26,540 nucleotides of DNA from Verrucomicrobiota bacterium (GTDB lineage Bacteria; Verrucomicrobiota; Verrucomicrobiia; Opitutales; Opitutaceae), in assembly GCA_023446735.1 (NCBI GenBank), contig JAEXPQ010000230.1, positions 1 through 26,540 of the forward strand, given 5' to 3'. The notes beneath the pieces are model-generated. The model was not told where the DNA came from and made no database searches. It was given only the letters and a program-made list of their open reading frames with translations. Below are positions 6,458-13,842 of this stretch, piece by piece; the first letter of the stretch is position 1, and every line of letters begins with the position of its first letter. The position numbers and the translations under genes are program-made.

Positions 6458-7932
6458 GCTGCTCATCCTGCAATTCCTCGGTTCCGCACCCGCCGGCCAT
6501 CGGTGAGGATGGCGAACATCCGGAATTTCCGTCCGGTTCGACGAACCCCTGCAAGCTCTGCACGCCGCTCGGCGCGTGCCTTGCATTCAAGGGCATCGCG
6601 GGCACGGTGCCGCTGCTCCACGGCTCGCAAGGCTGCGCGACCTACATCCGGCGCTATCTCATCTCGCACTTCCGCGAGCCGATCGACATCGCCTCGACCA
6701 ACTTCTCCGAGGACTCCGCGGTCTTCGGCGGACGCAAGAATCTTCATACCGCCCTCGACAACGTCGGCCGCCAATACCGACCGGCGCTTGTCGGCATCGC
6801 GACCACCTGTCTCTCCGAGACGATGGGCGAGAACATGCCGATGCTGATCGGCGAATACCGCAAGGAGACCGGAGAGCGGAAGGCGGAAAGCGGAAAGGAC
6901 GCAGAAGCCGGAGTGGTCGGGTTCCCGGCTGAGTCGGCCGAACTGGTCCACGTTTCCACGCCGAGTTTCAAGGGGACCCACGCCGAGGGTTTCCACGCCG
7001 CGGTGCGCTCGCTCGTCGAGACGCTCGCCGGCAGCGCGACGGCCGAAGTGGCGTCCGCCCGACGCCTCGCTCTGTTCCCCGGAATGGTCTCGCCCGCTGA
7101 CCTGCGCCACCTGCGCGATTTCTGCGCGGCCTGGGGCGAGGACACGATCACGCTGGTGCCCGACTACGCCGAGACGCTTGATGGCCCGAGTTGGGCCGAC
7201 TTCGAGCGCATGCCCAGCGGTGGCACGACGGTCGAGGAACTGCGCGCGCTCGATCGCGCGACGGCCGCGCTCGAGTTCGGTCACTCGCTCGCCGCCGCGC
7301 CCGCGACAGCCGGCACGCACCTCAAGACCAAGTTCAACGTTCCGCTGCACCGTCTCGGCCTGCCGATCGGCGTGCGCGCCAACGACGCCTTGTGCACCGC
7401 GCTCGAGACCGCCACCGGCCGCGAGATGCCGGCGCGAATTGCCGCGGAGCGCGGTCGCCTGGTCGACAGCTATGTCGACGCCCACAAGTACCTCGCCGGC
7501 AAGAAGGCCATCGTCTACGGAGAGGACGATCTGGTTGCGGGTCTCGCGGTCTTCCTCGCCGAGACCGGCATCACTCCGGTGCTCGTCGCCAGCGGCGAGC
7601 GTAACCGCCGTCTTGCCGAAGCGATCTTCGCCGCAGCCCCGGAGTTGCGGAACCGCATCGAGGTCCGCGAGGGCTCGGACTTCGGCGACATCGAGACGCG
7701 TATCGCGGAGCTGAAGCCGGACCTGCTCATTGGCAGCAGCAAGGGCTACAAGCTCGCTCGCTCGCTCAACGTGCCGCTCGTGCGCTGCGGGTTCCCCGTC
7801 CACGACCGGATGGGCGCGCAACGCATCCAACTGCTCGGCTACGCCGGCACCCAACAACTCTTCGACCGTATCGTCAACGCCCTGCTCGAAGCCAAGCAGG
7901 AGAATTCGGACATCGGTTACGCCTACCTTTGA
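6454..7932 (+). CDS. nifN: FeMo-cofactor scaffold protein NifN
   Basis: NifN is the NifK-like partner of NifE in the cofactor scaffold. The start at 6454 overlaps the nifE stop as ATGA and has GGAAAGG 7-8 nt upstream; the frame extends further upstream only as a shadow inside nifE. The 492-residue product shows NPCKLCTPLGACLAFKGI, the HGSQGCATYIRRYLISHF motif, TTCLSETMGENMP and STPSFKGTH. These are the NifN counterparts of NifK elements. It begins with a small Cys cluster (SCSSCNSS). Residues of roughly 138-164 are a non-conserved insertion encoded in part by three tandem heptamers (6876-6896). It ends 20 bp before the preferred nifB start. Confidence 0.96.
   Translation: MSCSSCNSSVPHPPAIGEDGEHPEFPSGSTNPCKLCTPLGACLAFKGIAGTVPLLHGSQGCATYIRRYLISHFREPIDIASTNFSEDSAVFGGRKNLHTALDNVGRQYRPALVGIATTCLSETMGENMPMLIGEYRKETGERKAESGKDAEAGVVGFPAESAELVHVSTPSFKGTHAEGFHAAVRSLVETLAGSATAEVASARRLALFPGMVSPADLRHLRDFCAAWGEDTITLVPDYAETLDGPSWADFERMPSGGTTVEELRALDRATAALEFGHSLAAAPATAGTHLKTKFNVPLHRLGLPIGVRANDALCTALETATGREMPARIAAERGRLVDSYVDAHKYLAGKKAIVYGEDDLVAGLAVFLAETGITPVLVASGERNRRLAEAIFAAAPELRNRIEVREGSDFGDIETRIAELKPDLLIGSSKGYKLARSLNVPLVRCGFPVHDRMGAQRIQLLGYAGTQQLFDRIVNALLEAKQENSDIGYAYL
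6876..6896. repeat. Three tandem heptamers inside nifN
   Basis: GCGGAAG-GCGGAAA-GCGGAAA occupies 6876-6896 and encodes part of a charged loop (ERKAESGKD) that interrupts the conserved NifN sequence. Three 7-bp units keep the frame because 21 is a multiple of 3; loss or gain of one unit would shift it. Confidence 0.6.
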
Positions 7933-7952
7933 ACCAACCGGAGAACTTTACC

Positions 7953-9338
7953 ATGAAGGATGAAACCACCAGCGCCCTGATCGCCACGACCTCCGCCTGC
8001 CTGTCGGCCGACGACTCGCAGTGCGAAGAAGTTCCCTCCGTGGTCCATCAGACCTTGGATTTCACCAAGCACCCGTGCTTCAGCAAGGAAGCGCACGGCA
8101 AGTTCGGCCGCGTGCATCTACCGGTCGCGCCGCGCTGCAATCTGCAGTGTAACTTCTGCAATCGGAAGTTCGACTGCATGAATGAGAGCCGCCCGGGCGT
8201 GACGAGTTCGATCCTCCCGGTGCCGCAGGTCGTGCCGTACCTCGAGGAGGTCATGGCGCGCGTGAAGAACCTGAGCGTCGTGGGCATCGCTGGCCCCGGT
8301 GACCCGTTTGCCAATCCGGACGAGACGATGGCCACGTTGCGCGCCGTCCGTGCCCGCTATCCGGAGATGATCCTCTGCCTGGCGACCAACGGCCTCGGCA
8401 TCGGGCCGCATGTCGAGGAGATCGCGGCGCTGAAGGTCAGCCACGTCACCTTCACGGTGAACGCCGTGGATCCGGAGATTGGCGCGAAGATCTATGCCTG
8501 GATTCGCGACGGCCGGAAGCCGATGCGCGGCGTCGAAGCGGCGAAGTTGCTGCTCGAGCGTCAGCTCGACGCCATTCGCCGCCTCAAGGCGCTCGATGTC
8601 GTGGTGAAGATCAATTCGATCCTCATGCCGGGCGTGAACGACACGCACATCCCCGAGGTGGCGAAGGTCATGAAGGAACTCGGCGCGGATCTCATGAACG
8701 TCATGGCCTTCCTGCCCGTGAAGGGCGCGGCGTTCGAGGACCTGGCGCCGCCGGACAATATGGACATGGCGCGCGCCCGCCTGCAAAGCGGTCTGCACCT
8801 CCCGCAGATGTCGCACTGCGCCCGCTGCCGCGCCGACGCCGTCGGCCTGATCAGCGAAGGGCTCAACGAGGAGAACATGGAGCGCCTCAACCGCTTCGCG
8901 CACGCCGACGTGCTCGGGGGGCGTGCACGGCCGTACATCGCGGTCGCGAGCGAGGAGGGTGCGCTCGTCAACCAGCACCTCGGCGAAGCGGCGCGCGTGT
9001 TGATCTTCAAGAAGGACGAAGGCACCGCCTCGGGCTTCAAATTCCACGAGGTGCGCAAGGCGCCCGAGCCGGGCACCGGCGACGGCCGCTGGCGCGACCT
9101 CGGGGCGCTGCTCCACGACTGCCGCGCGATCCTCGTCTCCGCCGCCGGCCCGAAGCCGAAGCGAGTGCTGGAGGAGACCGGCATCGAGGTTCTGGAGATG
9201 GAGGGCATGATCGAGGAGGGCCTCAGTGCGGTCTTCTCCGACCAGCCGATTCCGAAAGGCCTGCAACGCCGCTTCACCTCCTGCGGCAGCGGCAAGAGTG
9301 ACGGCGGCTGCAAGGGCACCGGCACCGGCTGCGGCTGA
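7953..9338 (+). CDS. nifB: Radical SAM FeMo-cofactor biosynthesis protein NifB with C-terminal NifX-like domain
   Basis: NifB fuses [4Fe-4S] clusters and inserts carbide to make NifB-co, the precursor of FeMo-co. The 461-residue product has the radical SAM motif CNLQCNFC (C62, C66, C69) after HPCFSKEAHGKFGRVHLPVAPRC, then GIAGPGDPFANP and the TIM-barrel body. From about residue 327 (PYIAVASEEGALVNQHLGEA) a NifX/NafY-type cofactor-binding domain follows, and the protein ends in a Gly/Cys-rich tail with three cysteines. The ATG at 7953 is preferred because GGAGA lies 8 nt upstream; a TTG at 7929 overlapping the nifN stop is an alternative. No separate nifX is seen, so the fused domain may serve that role. 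Confidence 0.97.
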   Translation: MKDETTSALIATTSACLSADDSQCEEVPSVVHQTLDFTKHPCFSKEAHGKFGRVHLPVAPRCNLQCNFCNRKFDCMNESRPGVTSSILPVPQVVPYLEEVMARVKNLSVVGIAGPGDPFANPDETMATLRAVRARYPEMILCLATNGLGIGPHVEEIAALKVSHVTFTVNAVDPEIGAKIYAWIRDGRKPMRGVEAAKLLLERQLDAIRRLKALDVVVKINSILMPGVNDTHIPEVAKVMKELGADLMNVMAFLPVKGAAFEDLAPPDNMDMARARLQSGLHLPQMSHCARCRADAVGLISEGLNEENMERLNRFAHADVLGGRARPYIAVASEEGALVNQHLGEAARVLIFKKDEGTASGFKFHEVRKAPEPGTGDGRWRDLGALLHDCRAILVSAAGPKPKRVLEETGIEVLEMEGMIEEGLSAVFSDQPIPKGLQRRFTSCGSGKSDGGCKGTGTGCG

Positions 9339-9389
9339 GCGCACGTCTCCCGCGAGTTCGAAGATCTCCAATCCCAAATCGATCCTCCG

Positions 9390-9890
9390 ATGTCTCCCAC
9401 GATCACCGACTGTCTCTCCGCCCAAGGCACCCGCGAGATGTCCACCGCCAAGTCGTACTTGGCGATGGCCTACTGGTGCGAAAACCAGAACTGGAACGGT
9501 TTCGCCAAGCTCTTCCACCATCAGGTGGCAGAGGAGCAGGCGCACGCGAAGAAGTTCTTCCACTTCATCGTCGACCGCGGCGCGATGCCGCAGATCGGCG
9601 GAGTCGGGGCGCCGCGGAGCGAGTTCGCCAACCTGGCCGATGTCGCCAAGGCCGCCTACGACTTGGAGCGCGCCAACACCGCCGCGATCCACGGCGCCTA
9701 CGAGCTCGCGCTCGCCGAGAAGGACTACGCCACTCAGGTCTTCCTGCAGGAGTTCATCGCCGAGCAGGTCGAGGAAGAGGCCTGGACCGACACGCTCGTC
9801 GACAAGGTCAAGCAGGCCATGTGCGCCGGCGCGCTCTTCAACCTCGACCGCCATGTCGTGAAGGAGGTCCTCGGCGAAGGCGCCGACTAG
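9390..9890 (+). CDS. Non-haem ferritin (FtnA type) in the nif cluster
   Basis: The 166-residue protein aligns by eye along its length with E. coli FtnA. The ferroxidase residues are kept: E16 (FtnA E17), E49 and H52 (AEEQAH), the glutamate of YDLE (FtnA E94), and the EQ..EEE motif (AEQVEEE) for E126/Q127/E129/E130. It should form a 24-mer cage that oxidises and stores iron. It lies 51 bp after nifB in the same direction and upstream of two ferredoxins, which suggests iron supply to, or oxygen/iron protection for, nitrogenase cluster assembly; that link is inferred. No Shine-Dalgarno site is visible. The start is fixed by the alignment, because helix A begins right after it. Confidence 0.88.
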   Translation: MSPTITDCLSAQGTREMSTAKSYLAMAYWCENQNWNGFAKLFHHQVAEEQAHAKKFFHFIVDRGAMPQIGGVGAPRSEFANLADVAKAAYDLERANTAAIHGAYELALAEKDYATQVFLQEFIAEQVEEEAWTDTLVDKVKQAMCAGALFNLDRHVVKEVLGEGAD

Positions 9891-10017
9891 GCCTTCCGCC
9901 GTTTCATCCGAGCGGGGGACGGGCTTTGCGCAATGGCAACGAACCCCGCCCCATTATCGGAGAAGATCCGCCAGACCCTCATTCCCACACTCCCTCAGTC
10001 CCTTACTGCTTCTCACC

Positions 10018-10323
10018 ATGAACATACCGAACCACCACCTCTTCGTCTGCGGCAGCTTCCGTGCGAACGGCGAGCGCCAGGGCGTCTGCCACAAGAAGGA
10101 GGCCATGAGCCTTCTCTCGTACCTCCAAGGCGAGATCCAGGACCGCTCCCTCGAAGGCGTTGAAGTCGCCGTCACCGGCTGCATGAACGTCTGCGTCAAG
10201 GGGCCGGTCATGGTCGACTATCCGGCGGGCAACTACTACCGCGTGCCGAACAACGACGCGATCGACGCCATCCTCGATGCCATCGAGAACGACTCGGTCG
10301 CCGAGGAGTATCTGCTGACGTGA
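10018..10323 (+). CDS. Thioredoxin-fold [2Fe-2S] ferredoxin
   Basis: The 101-residue protein has the thioredoxin-like ferredoxin pattern: HLFVCGSFR with C11, C24 in RQGVCHKKE, and C55/C59 in VTGCMNVCVKGPVMVDYP. These four cysteines bind one [2Fe-2S] cluster. The family includes the Shethna protein I of Azotobacter and the ferredoxins often found in nif clusters. It probably acts as an electron carrier or in cluster protection or assembly; which one cannot be told from sequence. It lies 127 bp after the ferritin gene and 178 bp before the second ferredoxin. No clear ribosome-binding site is seen. Confidence 0.9.
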   Translation: MNIPNHHLFVCGSFRANGERQGVCHKKEAMSLLSYLQGEIQDRSLEGVEVAVTGCMNVCVKGPVMVDYPAGNYYRVPNNDAIDAILDAIENDSVAEEYLLT

Positions 10324-10501
10324 ACCGGGGCCGGCACAACGTGGACGGTTGGCGCGTTCTCCCGCGGAGGCCGGCGGCTCCGGGGAGGGCGGCGCTACGG
10401 TGTGTCGGACGAGTTCGATCGACCGCCGGGCCGGATGCGGTCCCGACCCTAAGGAAGTTGCCTTGCCTTGGCGGAAACCACTCACCCACAATTTCTTCGT
10501 T

Positions 10502-10675
10502 ATGGCCTACAAAATTGACTCCGAAAACTGTGTTGCCTGCGGCGCTTGCGTCGAGGCCTGCCCCGAAGGGGCTATCTCCGAGAAGGATTCGGTCTATACG
10601 ATCGATCCTGCGAAGTGCATCGACTGCGGTGCCTGCGAGTCGACGTGCCCCAACGGCGCGATCAGCGCGAGCTGA
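10502..10675 (+). CDS. 2x[4Fe-4S] ferredoxin (clostridial/FdxN type)
   Basis: The 57-residue protein is a classic bacterial dicluster ferredoxin. Cysteines C10, C13, C16 and C20 (CVACGACVEACP) and C39, C42, C45 and C49 (CIDCGACESTCP) bind two low-potential [4Fe-4S] clusters. Such ferredoxins (FdxN type) commonly give electrons to NifH or to NifB. The frame is open upstream to 10349, but that part has no ferredoxin similarity, and the family normally starts with MAYKI as here. A strong intrinsic terminator follows at 10741-10769. Confidence 0.95.
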   Translation: MAYKIDSENCVACGACVEACPEGAISEKDSVYTIDPAKCIDCGACESTCPNGAISAS

Positions 10676-10707
10676 CCTCGCAGCCGACGCTTTCCTTCCG
10701 ACGCATC

Positions 10708-10726
10708 GCGCCGCTTTTCGCGGCGC
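10708..10726 (+). terminator. Small hairpin after the 4Fe-4S ferredoxin gene
   Basis: GCGCCGC (10708-10714) pairs with GCGGCGC (10720-10726) around the loop TTTTC. It lies between the ferredoxin stop and the stronger hairpin at 10741 and may help end or stabilise the transcript. Confidence 0.4.
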
Positions 10727-10740
10727 GGCAGGCGTCCCCA

Positions 10741-10776
10741 AGACGGCCGCAGCACGACTGCGGCCGTCTCGTTTTC
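10741..10776 (+). terminator. Strong intrinsic terminator before nifV
   Basis: AGACGGCCGCAG (10741-10752) and CTGCGGCCGTCT (10758-10769) form a perfect 12-bp stem with a 5-nt loop, followed by CGTTTTCT. It lies 65 bp after the ferredoxin gene and 150 bp before nifV, so nifV probably needs its own promoter or read-through. No convincing nifV promoter was found. Confidence 0.85.
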
Positions 10777-10918
10777 TCTCTGTCGCCGTGAGCGAAGGAT
10801 CGCGGGCGCCGCGCGGTGATCGCAAGCCGGGCCGATCGGCGGTGGGCCGCGGCGACGGGTGGGGCGACAAGATTTGGGCCGGACTGGGCCCAGGCCTGCG
10901 CGTTTGCGCACCCGAGAC

Positions 10919-12082
10919 ATGAAACACCGTCGCCTGCATCTGATCGACACGACCTTGCGGGACGGCGAACAGGCCGCCGGCGTGGTGTTCGCCCGTGTCG
11001 ACAAAGTTGCGATCGCGCGCGAGTTGGTCGCGGCCGGTATCGGGGAGTTGGAAGCGGGGATTCCGGCGATGGGGCCGGAGGCGCGGGACGATCTTCGGGC
11101 GGTGATCGACGAGGTCGGCGTGGATCGGGTGCTGGCGTGGTGCCGTGCCGACTGCTCCGATCTGGCGGCGGCGGCGCTCTGCGGCGCCGCTCGGGTGCAC
11201 CTTTCGTTTCCCGTCTCCGATCTTCATCTGGAGACCTGGGGCAAGAGCCGCGCCTGGGTGCTGGCCGAGGTCGGCCGGATCGTTGGTGCGGCGGCCGACC
11301 GTTTCCGTTTCGTCTCCGTCGGGGCCCAGGACGCCACGCGCGCCGATCCGGGCTTCTTGGCGGAGTTCGCCGCGGCGGTGGCCGCCACCTCCGCAAAACG
11401 TCTTCGGATAGCCGACACGGTCGGAGTCGCGCATCCGGCCCGGCTGAAACGCGAGGTCGCGAAGCTGCGCCGGCGGTGCCCCGATCTGGTGCTCGAGATG
11501 CATGCGCACGACGATCTCGGGCTGGCCACCGCGAACACCTTGGCCGCCTTCGAAGGCGGGGCCGCGGCGGCGAGCGTCACGGTCAACGGGCTGGGCGAGC
11601 GCACCGGCAACGCCGCGCTCGAGCAGGTGGTGATGGCCCTGCGCGTCGCACACGGGGTCGATTGTGGCGTACGCACGGAGAAACTGGCGTTACTTTCCGC
11701 CTTGGTCGCGCGGGCTTCGGGCCGGAGTGTCGCCCTCGAGCAACCGGTGGTCGGTGGAGCGGCGTTTCGGCACGAGTCGGGGCTGCATTGCGCCGGTTTG
11801 CTGAAGGACACCCGTACCTACGAGCCGTTCGCGCCGGAGATGGTCGGCCGGCGCCGTGAGCCTTTCGCCGTGGGGTGGAAGTCCGGCGGAGCGGCGTTGG
11901 CGGCGGCGTTGCGCGCCGCGGGCGAGGCGAGCGACGAGGCCAGCGTCAGGCGGTTGCTGCCCCGGGTGCGCGCCATGGCGCGGGAGTTGCGCCGCACGCT
12001 GACTTCGTCGGAGTTGGCGGAATTGTACCGGGCGATGCGCGCGGAGGAACCGTCGTCGTCAGGGCGCTCCGGCCCGGCGTGA
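10919..12082 (+). CDS. nifV: Homocitrate synthase NifV
   Basis: NifV condenses acetyl-CoA and 2-oxoglutarate to homocitrate, the organic ligand of FeMo-cofactor. The 387-residue product has the DTTLRDGEQAAGV signature at 10-22, the metal-binding H195-A-H197 (EMHAHDDLGLA), and TVNGLGERTGNAALEQV typical of the DRE-TIM metallolyase family. HESGLHCAGLLKD is the expected downstream motif. Leucine-pathway 2-isopropylmalate synthase has a regulatory domain that is absent here; length and position next to nif genes favour NifV. The start at 10919 fits the conserved N-terminus, although the frame is open to 10859. It is separated from the ferredoxin by a strong terminator, and a 158-residue unknown gene follows after 35 bp. 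Confidence 0.93.
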   Translation: MKHRRLHLIDTTLRDGEQAAGVVFARVDKVAIARELVAAGIGELEAGIPAMGPEARDDLRAVIDEVGVDRVLAWCRADCSDLAAAALCGAARVHLSFPVSDLHLETWGKSRAWVLAEVGRIVGAAADRFRFVSVGAQDATRADPGFLAEFAAAVAATSAKRLRIADTVGVAHPARLKREVAKLRRRCPDLVLEMHAHDDLGLATANTLAAFEGGAAAASVTVNGLGERTGNAALEQVVMALRVAHGVDCGVRTEKLALLSALVARASGRSVALEQPVVGGAAFRHESGLHCAGLLKDTRTYEPFAPEMVGRRREPFAVGWKSGGAALAAALRAAGEASDEASVRRLLPRVRAMARELRRTLTSSELAELYRAMRAEEPSSSGRSGPA

Positions 12083-12117
12083 GCAGAAGTCTTTCTTCAA
12101 CGTTCGAGGACTCCACC

Positions 12118-12594
12118 ATGGGTTTCAAAGCCTACCGTTCCATCGCCCAACCGGACGACAGTTGGGCGCTAACCGATCCGGCGCCGTTGCGTTTTTCGGG
12201 CCCGCAGGGGCTGATCGCGCAATGGCATCGTCTCAACCAAATGGAGATCGGGGACGGCCCGTGGTTGGTGCCGGCCCGCGAGTGGCTGGCGCTCGCCTTC
12301 GGGGCGGAGGAGTCGGCGCGGCGCTGGATCGTCTTCGAACAGCTCGAGGGCGGCGGCCGGAAGGTGGCGCGGCTGGATCGGATCAGCGGCAGGTTCGGGG
12401 CGCAGACGCGGATCATGATGCAGTTCAAGCCGCTGCAGGGCCGCGGGGCGGGAACGCCGCTGGTGGTGATCGAGCCGGAGTGTGTCTGCGGCTGGGGCGA
12501 GGAGTTGTCGATCGACGGCGGTTGTGGCAGTGCCACCTGCTCGTGGCGCTGGATGACACCGCAGCTGGGCTTCTCGAGCGTGGTGGCGGGATAG
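12118..12594 (+). CDS. Unknown 158-residue protein downstream of nifV
   Basis: I do not recognise the family. The start at 12118 is supported by GAGG about 8 nt upstream. The protein is soluble in character, with no signal peptide or membrane segment, many tryptophans, and four cysteines near the C-terminus (C122, C124, C136, C141; ECVCGWG...GGCGSATCSW) that could bind a metal or form disulfides. It is rich in charged and aromatic residues in the middle (PAREWLALAFGAEESARRW). It lies 35 bp after nifV on the same strand and converges with the Nif11 gene. Context suggests a nif-accessory role, which is inference. It does not resemble NifT, NifW, NifZ or NifQ as far as I can judge. Confidence 0.75.
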   Translation: MGFKAYRSIAQPDDSWALTDPAPLRFSGPQGLIAQWHRLNQMEIGDGPWLVPAREWLALAFGAEESARRWIVFEQLEGGGRKVARLDRISGRFGAQTRIMMQFKPLQGRGAGTPLVVIEPECVCGWGEELSIDGGCGSATCSWRWMTPQLGFSSVVAG

Positions 12595-12800
12595 TTCATC
12601 CATCCTGCGCCCGGCGCCGACGGCCGAGACGCATGACCCGGCGGGTCGTGCCGGCGCGGCCGCGAGATCGTTCGGACTCCTGGCGTGCCGCGGTGGGTTG
12701 GGAGCCATGCAGGCCGGCGCCGCGCGCCCAGCGGAGGCGGAGGTCGGGGCGGAGTCCCCGCCGCGCGAGTCTTCGCCCGCCGGCGCTGCTTTGTATCGGA

Positions 12801-13022
12801 TCAGCGGAGCCAGACTTGGCGCGACCGCGGATTGCCCGAACATTCGAAATCGAGTCCCTCCTCGGACAGGAACGCGTTGAGCTCCTCGAGGGTGAAGTCG
12901 TAGCCGTCGGCGACGGCGGTCTTGATGAACTCCTCCCGGGTCTCGATCACGTTGTATTTGGCTCGCAGCACTTTGTCTTTCCCGCCCGCGAGGAGCAGCT
13001 TTTCGACGTTGGATTTGGCCAT
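12801..13022 (-). CDS. Nif11-domain small protein
   Basis: The 73-residue product MAKSNVEKLLLAGGKDKVL...GYDFTLEELNAFLSEEGLDF matches the Nif11 pattern: a helical N-terminal part followed by the GYDFTLEEL motif. Nif11 proteins occur in nitrogen-fixing bacteria with unknown function, and the same domain serves as leader of peptide natural-product precursors (nitrile hydratase-like/Nif11 leaders). Here the leader-type Gly-Gly cleavage site is missing, and only about 15 residues with one cysteine (C60) follow the domain, so a stand-alone Nif11 protein is more likely than a lantipeptide precursor. No LanM, YcaO or ABC-peptidase gene is in the window. AGGAGA lies about 10 nt before the ATG, and a sigma-54 promoter lies upstream at 13124-13139. 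Confidence 0.88.
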   Translation of the reverse strand: MAKSNVEKLLLAGGKDKVLRAKYNVIETREEFIKTAVADGYDFTLEELNAFLSEEGLDFECSGNPRSRQVWLR

Positions 13023-13381
13023 GATGGTGGTTTCTCCTGGTGTAGTAGAAATGGTGACGTTTTGCGTTTCCGGGCCGGCCCTGGGACAGCAAGTGGTGGG
13101 GCCGGCGGCGGTCGGTCGCGCTCTGCACGCGCCGTGCCACCGCGGTTTTCTCGAGCCCTCGTGCTGTCGGGCGGTGGCTCGGGACGTGTTGCGCGCAAAA
13201 CTGCTCAGCGGGTGGAGCCGAAGGGGCTGCCGCGGCGGGTCTCCGGGCGCGTGTTGCCGGATGAGGGCATACCGTGCGGACGGGCGGATGGCGTGCGCTG
13301 CGGGCGGCTCGGAGTTGCGCGAAACGACGAGGTAGCTACCTAAGTCGACGGTCGGAGCTGATCGCCGACCGCGATGTTCCC
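13023..13381. other. Intergenic region between the Nif11 gene and the STAS-like gene (359 bp)
   Basis: It contains the sigma-54 promoter of the divergently oriented Nif11 gene (13124-13139) and a perfect 12-bp palindrome AGGTAGCTACCT at 13330-13341, 41 bp before the next + strand start. No TGT-N10-ACA NifA site was found by eye. Open frames here are short and not conserved. Confidence 0.7.
13124..13139 (-). promoter_or_regulatory. Sigma-54 (-24/-12) promoter of the Nif11 gene
   Basis: On the - strand the sequence reads TGGCACGGCGCGTGCA. TGGCACG matches the -24 element fully, GG and GC are exactly 10 bp apart, and the -12 box is GTGCA instead of TTGCA. The predicted transcript start is near 13113, giving a leader of about 90 nt to the ATG at 13022. 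The match, orientation and position agree with control by RpoN, as for the nif operon promoter at 4390. Confidence 0.75.
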
Positions 13382-13768
13382 ATGCCTTTCCGCATCGTCC
13401 AGAAGGAGCACTATCTTCACGTCGTCTGGTTCGGCATGTTCACGCGTGCCGACTTGGGCGAGTTGTTGCGGGCGCTCCCGGAGGCGGCCCGGCGCTGCGG
13501 CTTCCGGCCGGATGTGCTCCACACCTTCGACGAGTTGACCGAAGGGGAAATCGGCTCGGGGGACGTGCACGAGTTCTCGCTGCGGCGCCGGCTCACGCCG
13601 ATTCCGACGATGGTGAAATCGGCGATCGTGGCCGACACGCCGTTCGCGCGCGGCATGGCCCGCGTCTTCCAGGGATTCAATCGCCACCCGAACATCGCGA
13701 TGGAGGTCTTTCCCTCCGCATCGGAGGCCGTGGCGTGGTTGGCGGAGGGAAAGCCCGACCCGGGCTGA
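13382..13768 (+). CDS. STAS/SpoIIAA-like protein of unknown role
   Basis: The 128-residue product has the alternating strand/helix pattern of the SpoIIAA-like STAS-fold family: an N-terminal strand pair (FRIVQKEHYLHVVWFGMFT), a helix, a central DVLHTFDELTEG segment, and a C-terminal KSAIVADTPFARGMARVFQGF...EVFPSASEAVAWL unit typical of that family. No catalytic residues can be named. The start at 13382 is chosen because the fold begins there; the frame is open to 13274 but the extra part is Arg-rich and non-conserved. It lies 74 bp before a small membrane-protein gene on the same strand. Its family placement is moderate, and a nif role is not indicated. Confidence 0.65.
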   Translation: MPFRIVQKEHYLHVVWFGMFTRADLGELLRALPEAARRCGFRPDVLHTFDELTEGEIGSGDVHEFSLRRRLTPIPTMVKSAIVADTPFARGMARVFQGFNRHPNIAMEVFPSASEAVAWLAEGKPDPG

Positions 13769-13842
13769 CGCAACGGGGTCGCGCGCACGAGTCTTCCGCC
13801 TTTTCGTTTTCCTTTTCGCGACTCCCTCGCAACCTGCCCGCC

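Noticed and set aside
10886..10905. Degenerate -24/-12 box upstream of nifV (TGGGCC...CTGC)
   Set aside because: GG-N10-GC spacing is present but the -24 element lacks CAC and the -12 box is CTGCG. In sequence of this GC content such a match is expected by chance.
12801..13022. Nif11 gene as a lanthipeptide/RiPP precursor
   Set aside because: No Gly-Gly or similar cleavage site, a core of about 15 residues with one Cys, and no modification or export gene in the window. Kept only as an alternative.
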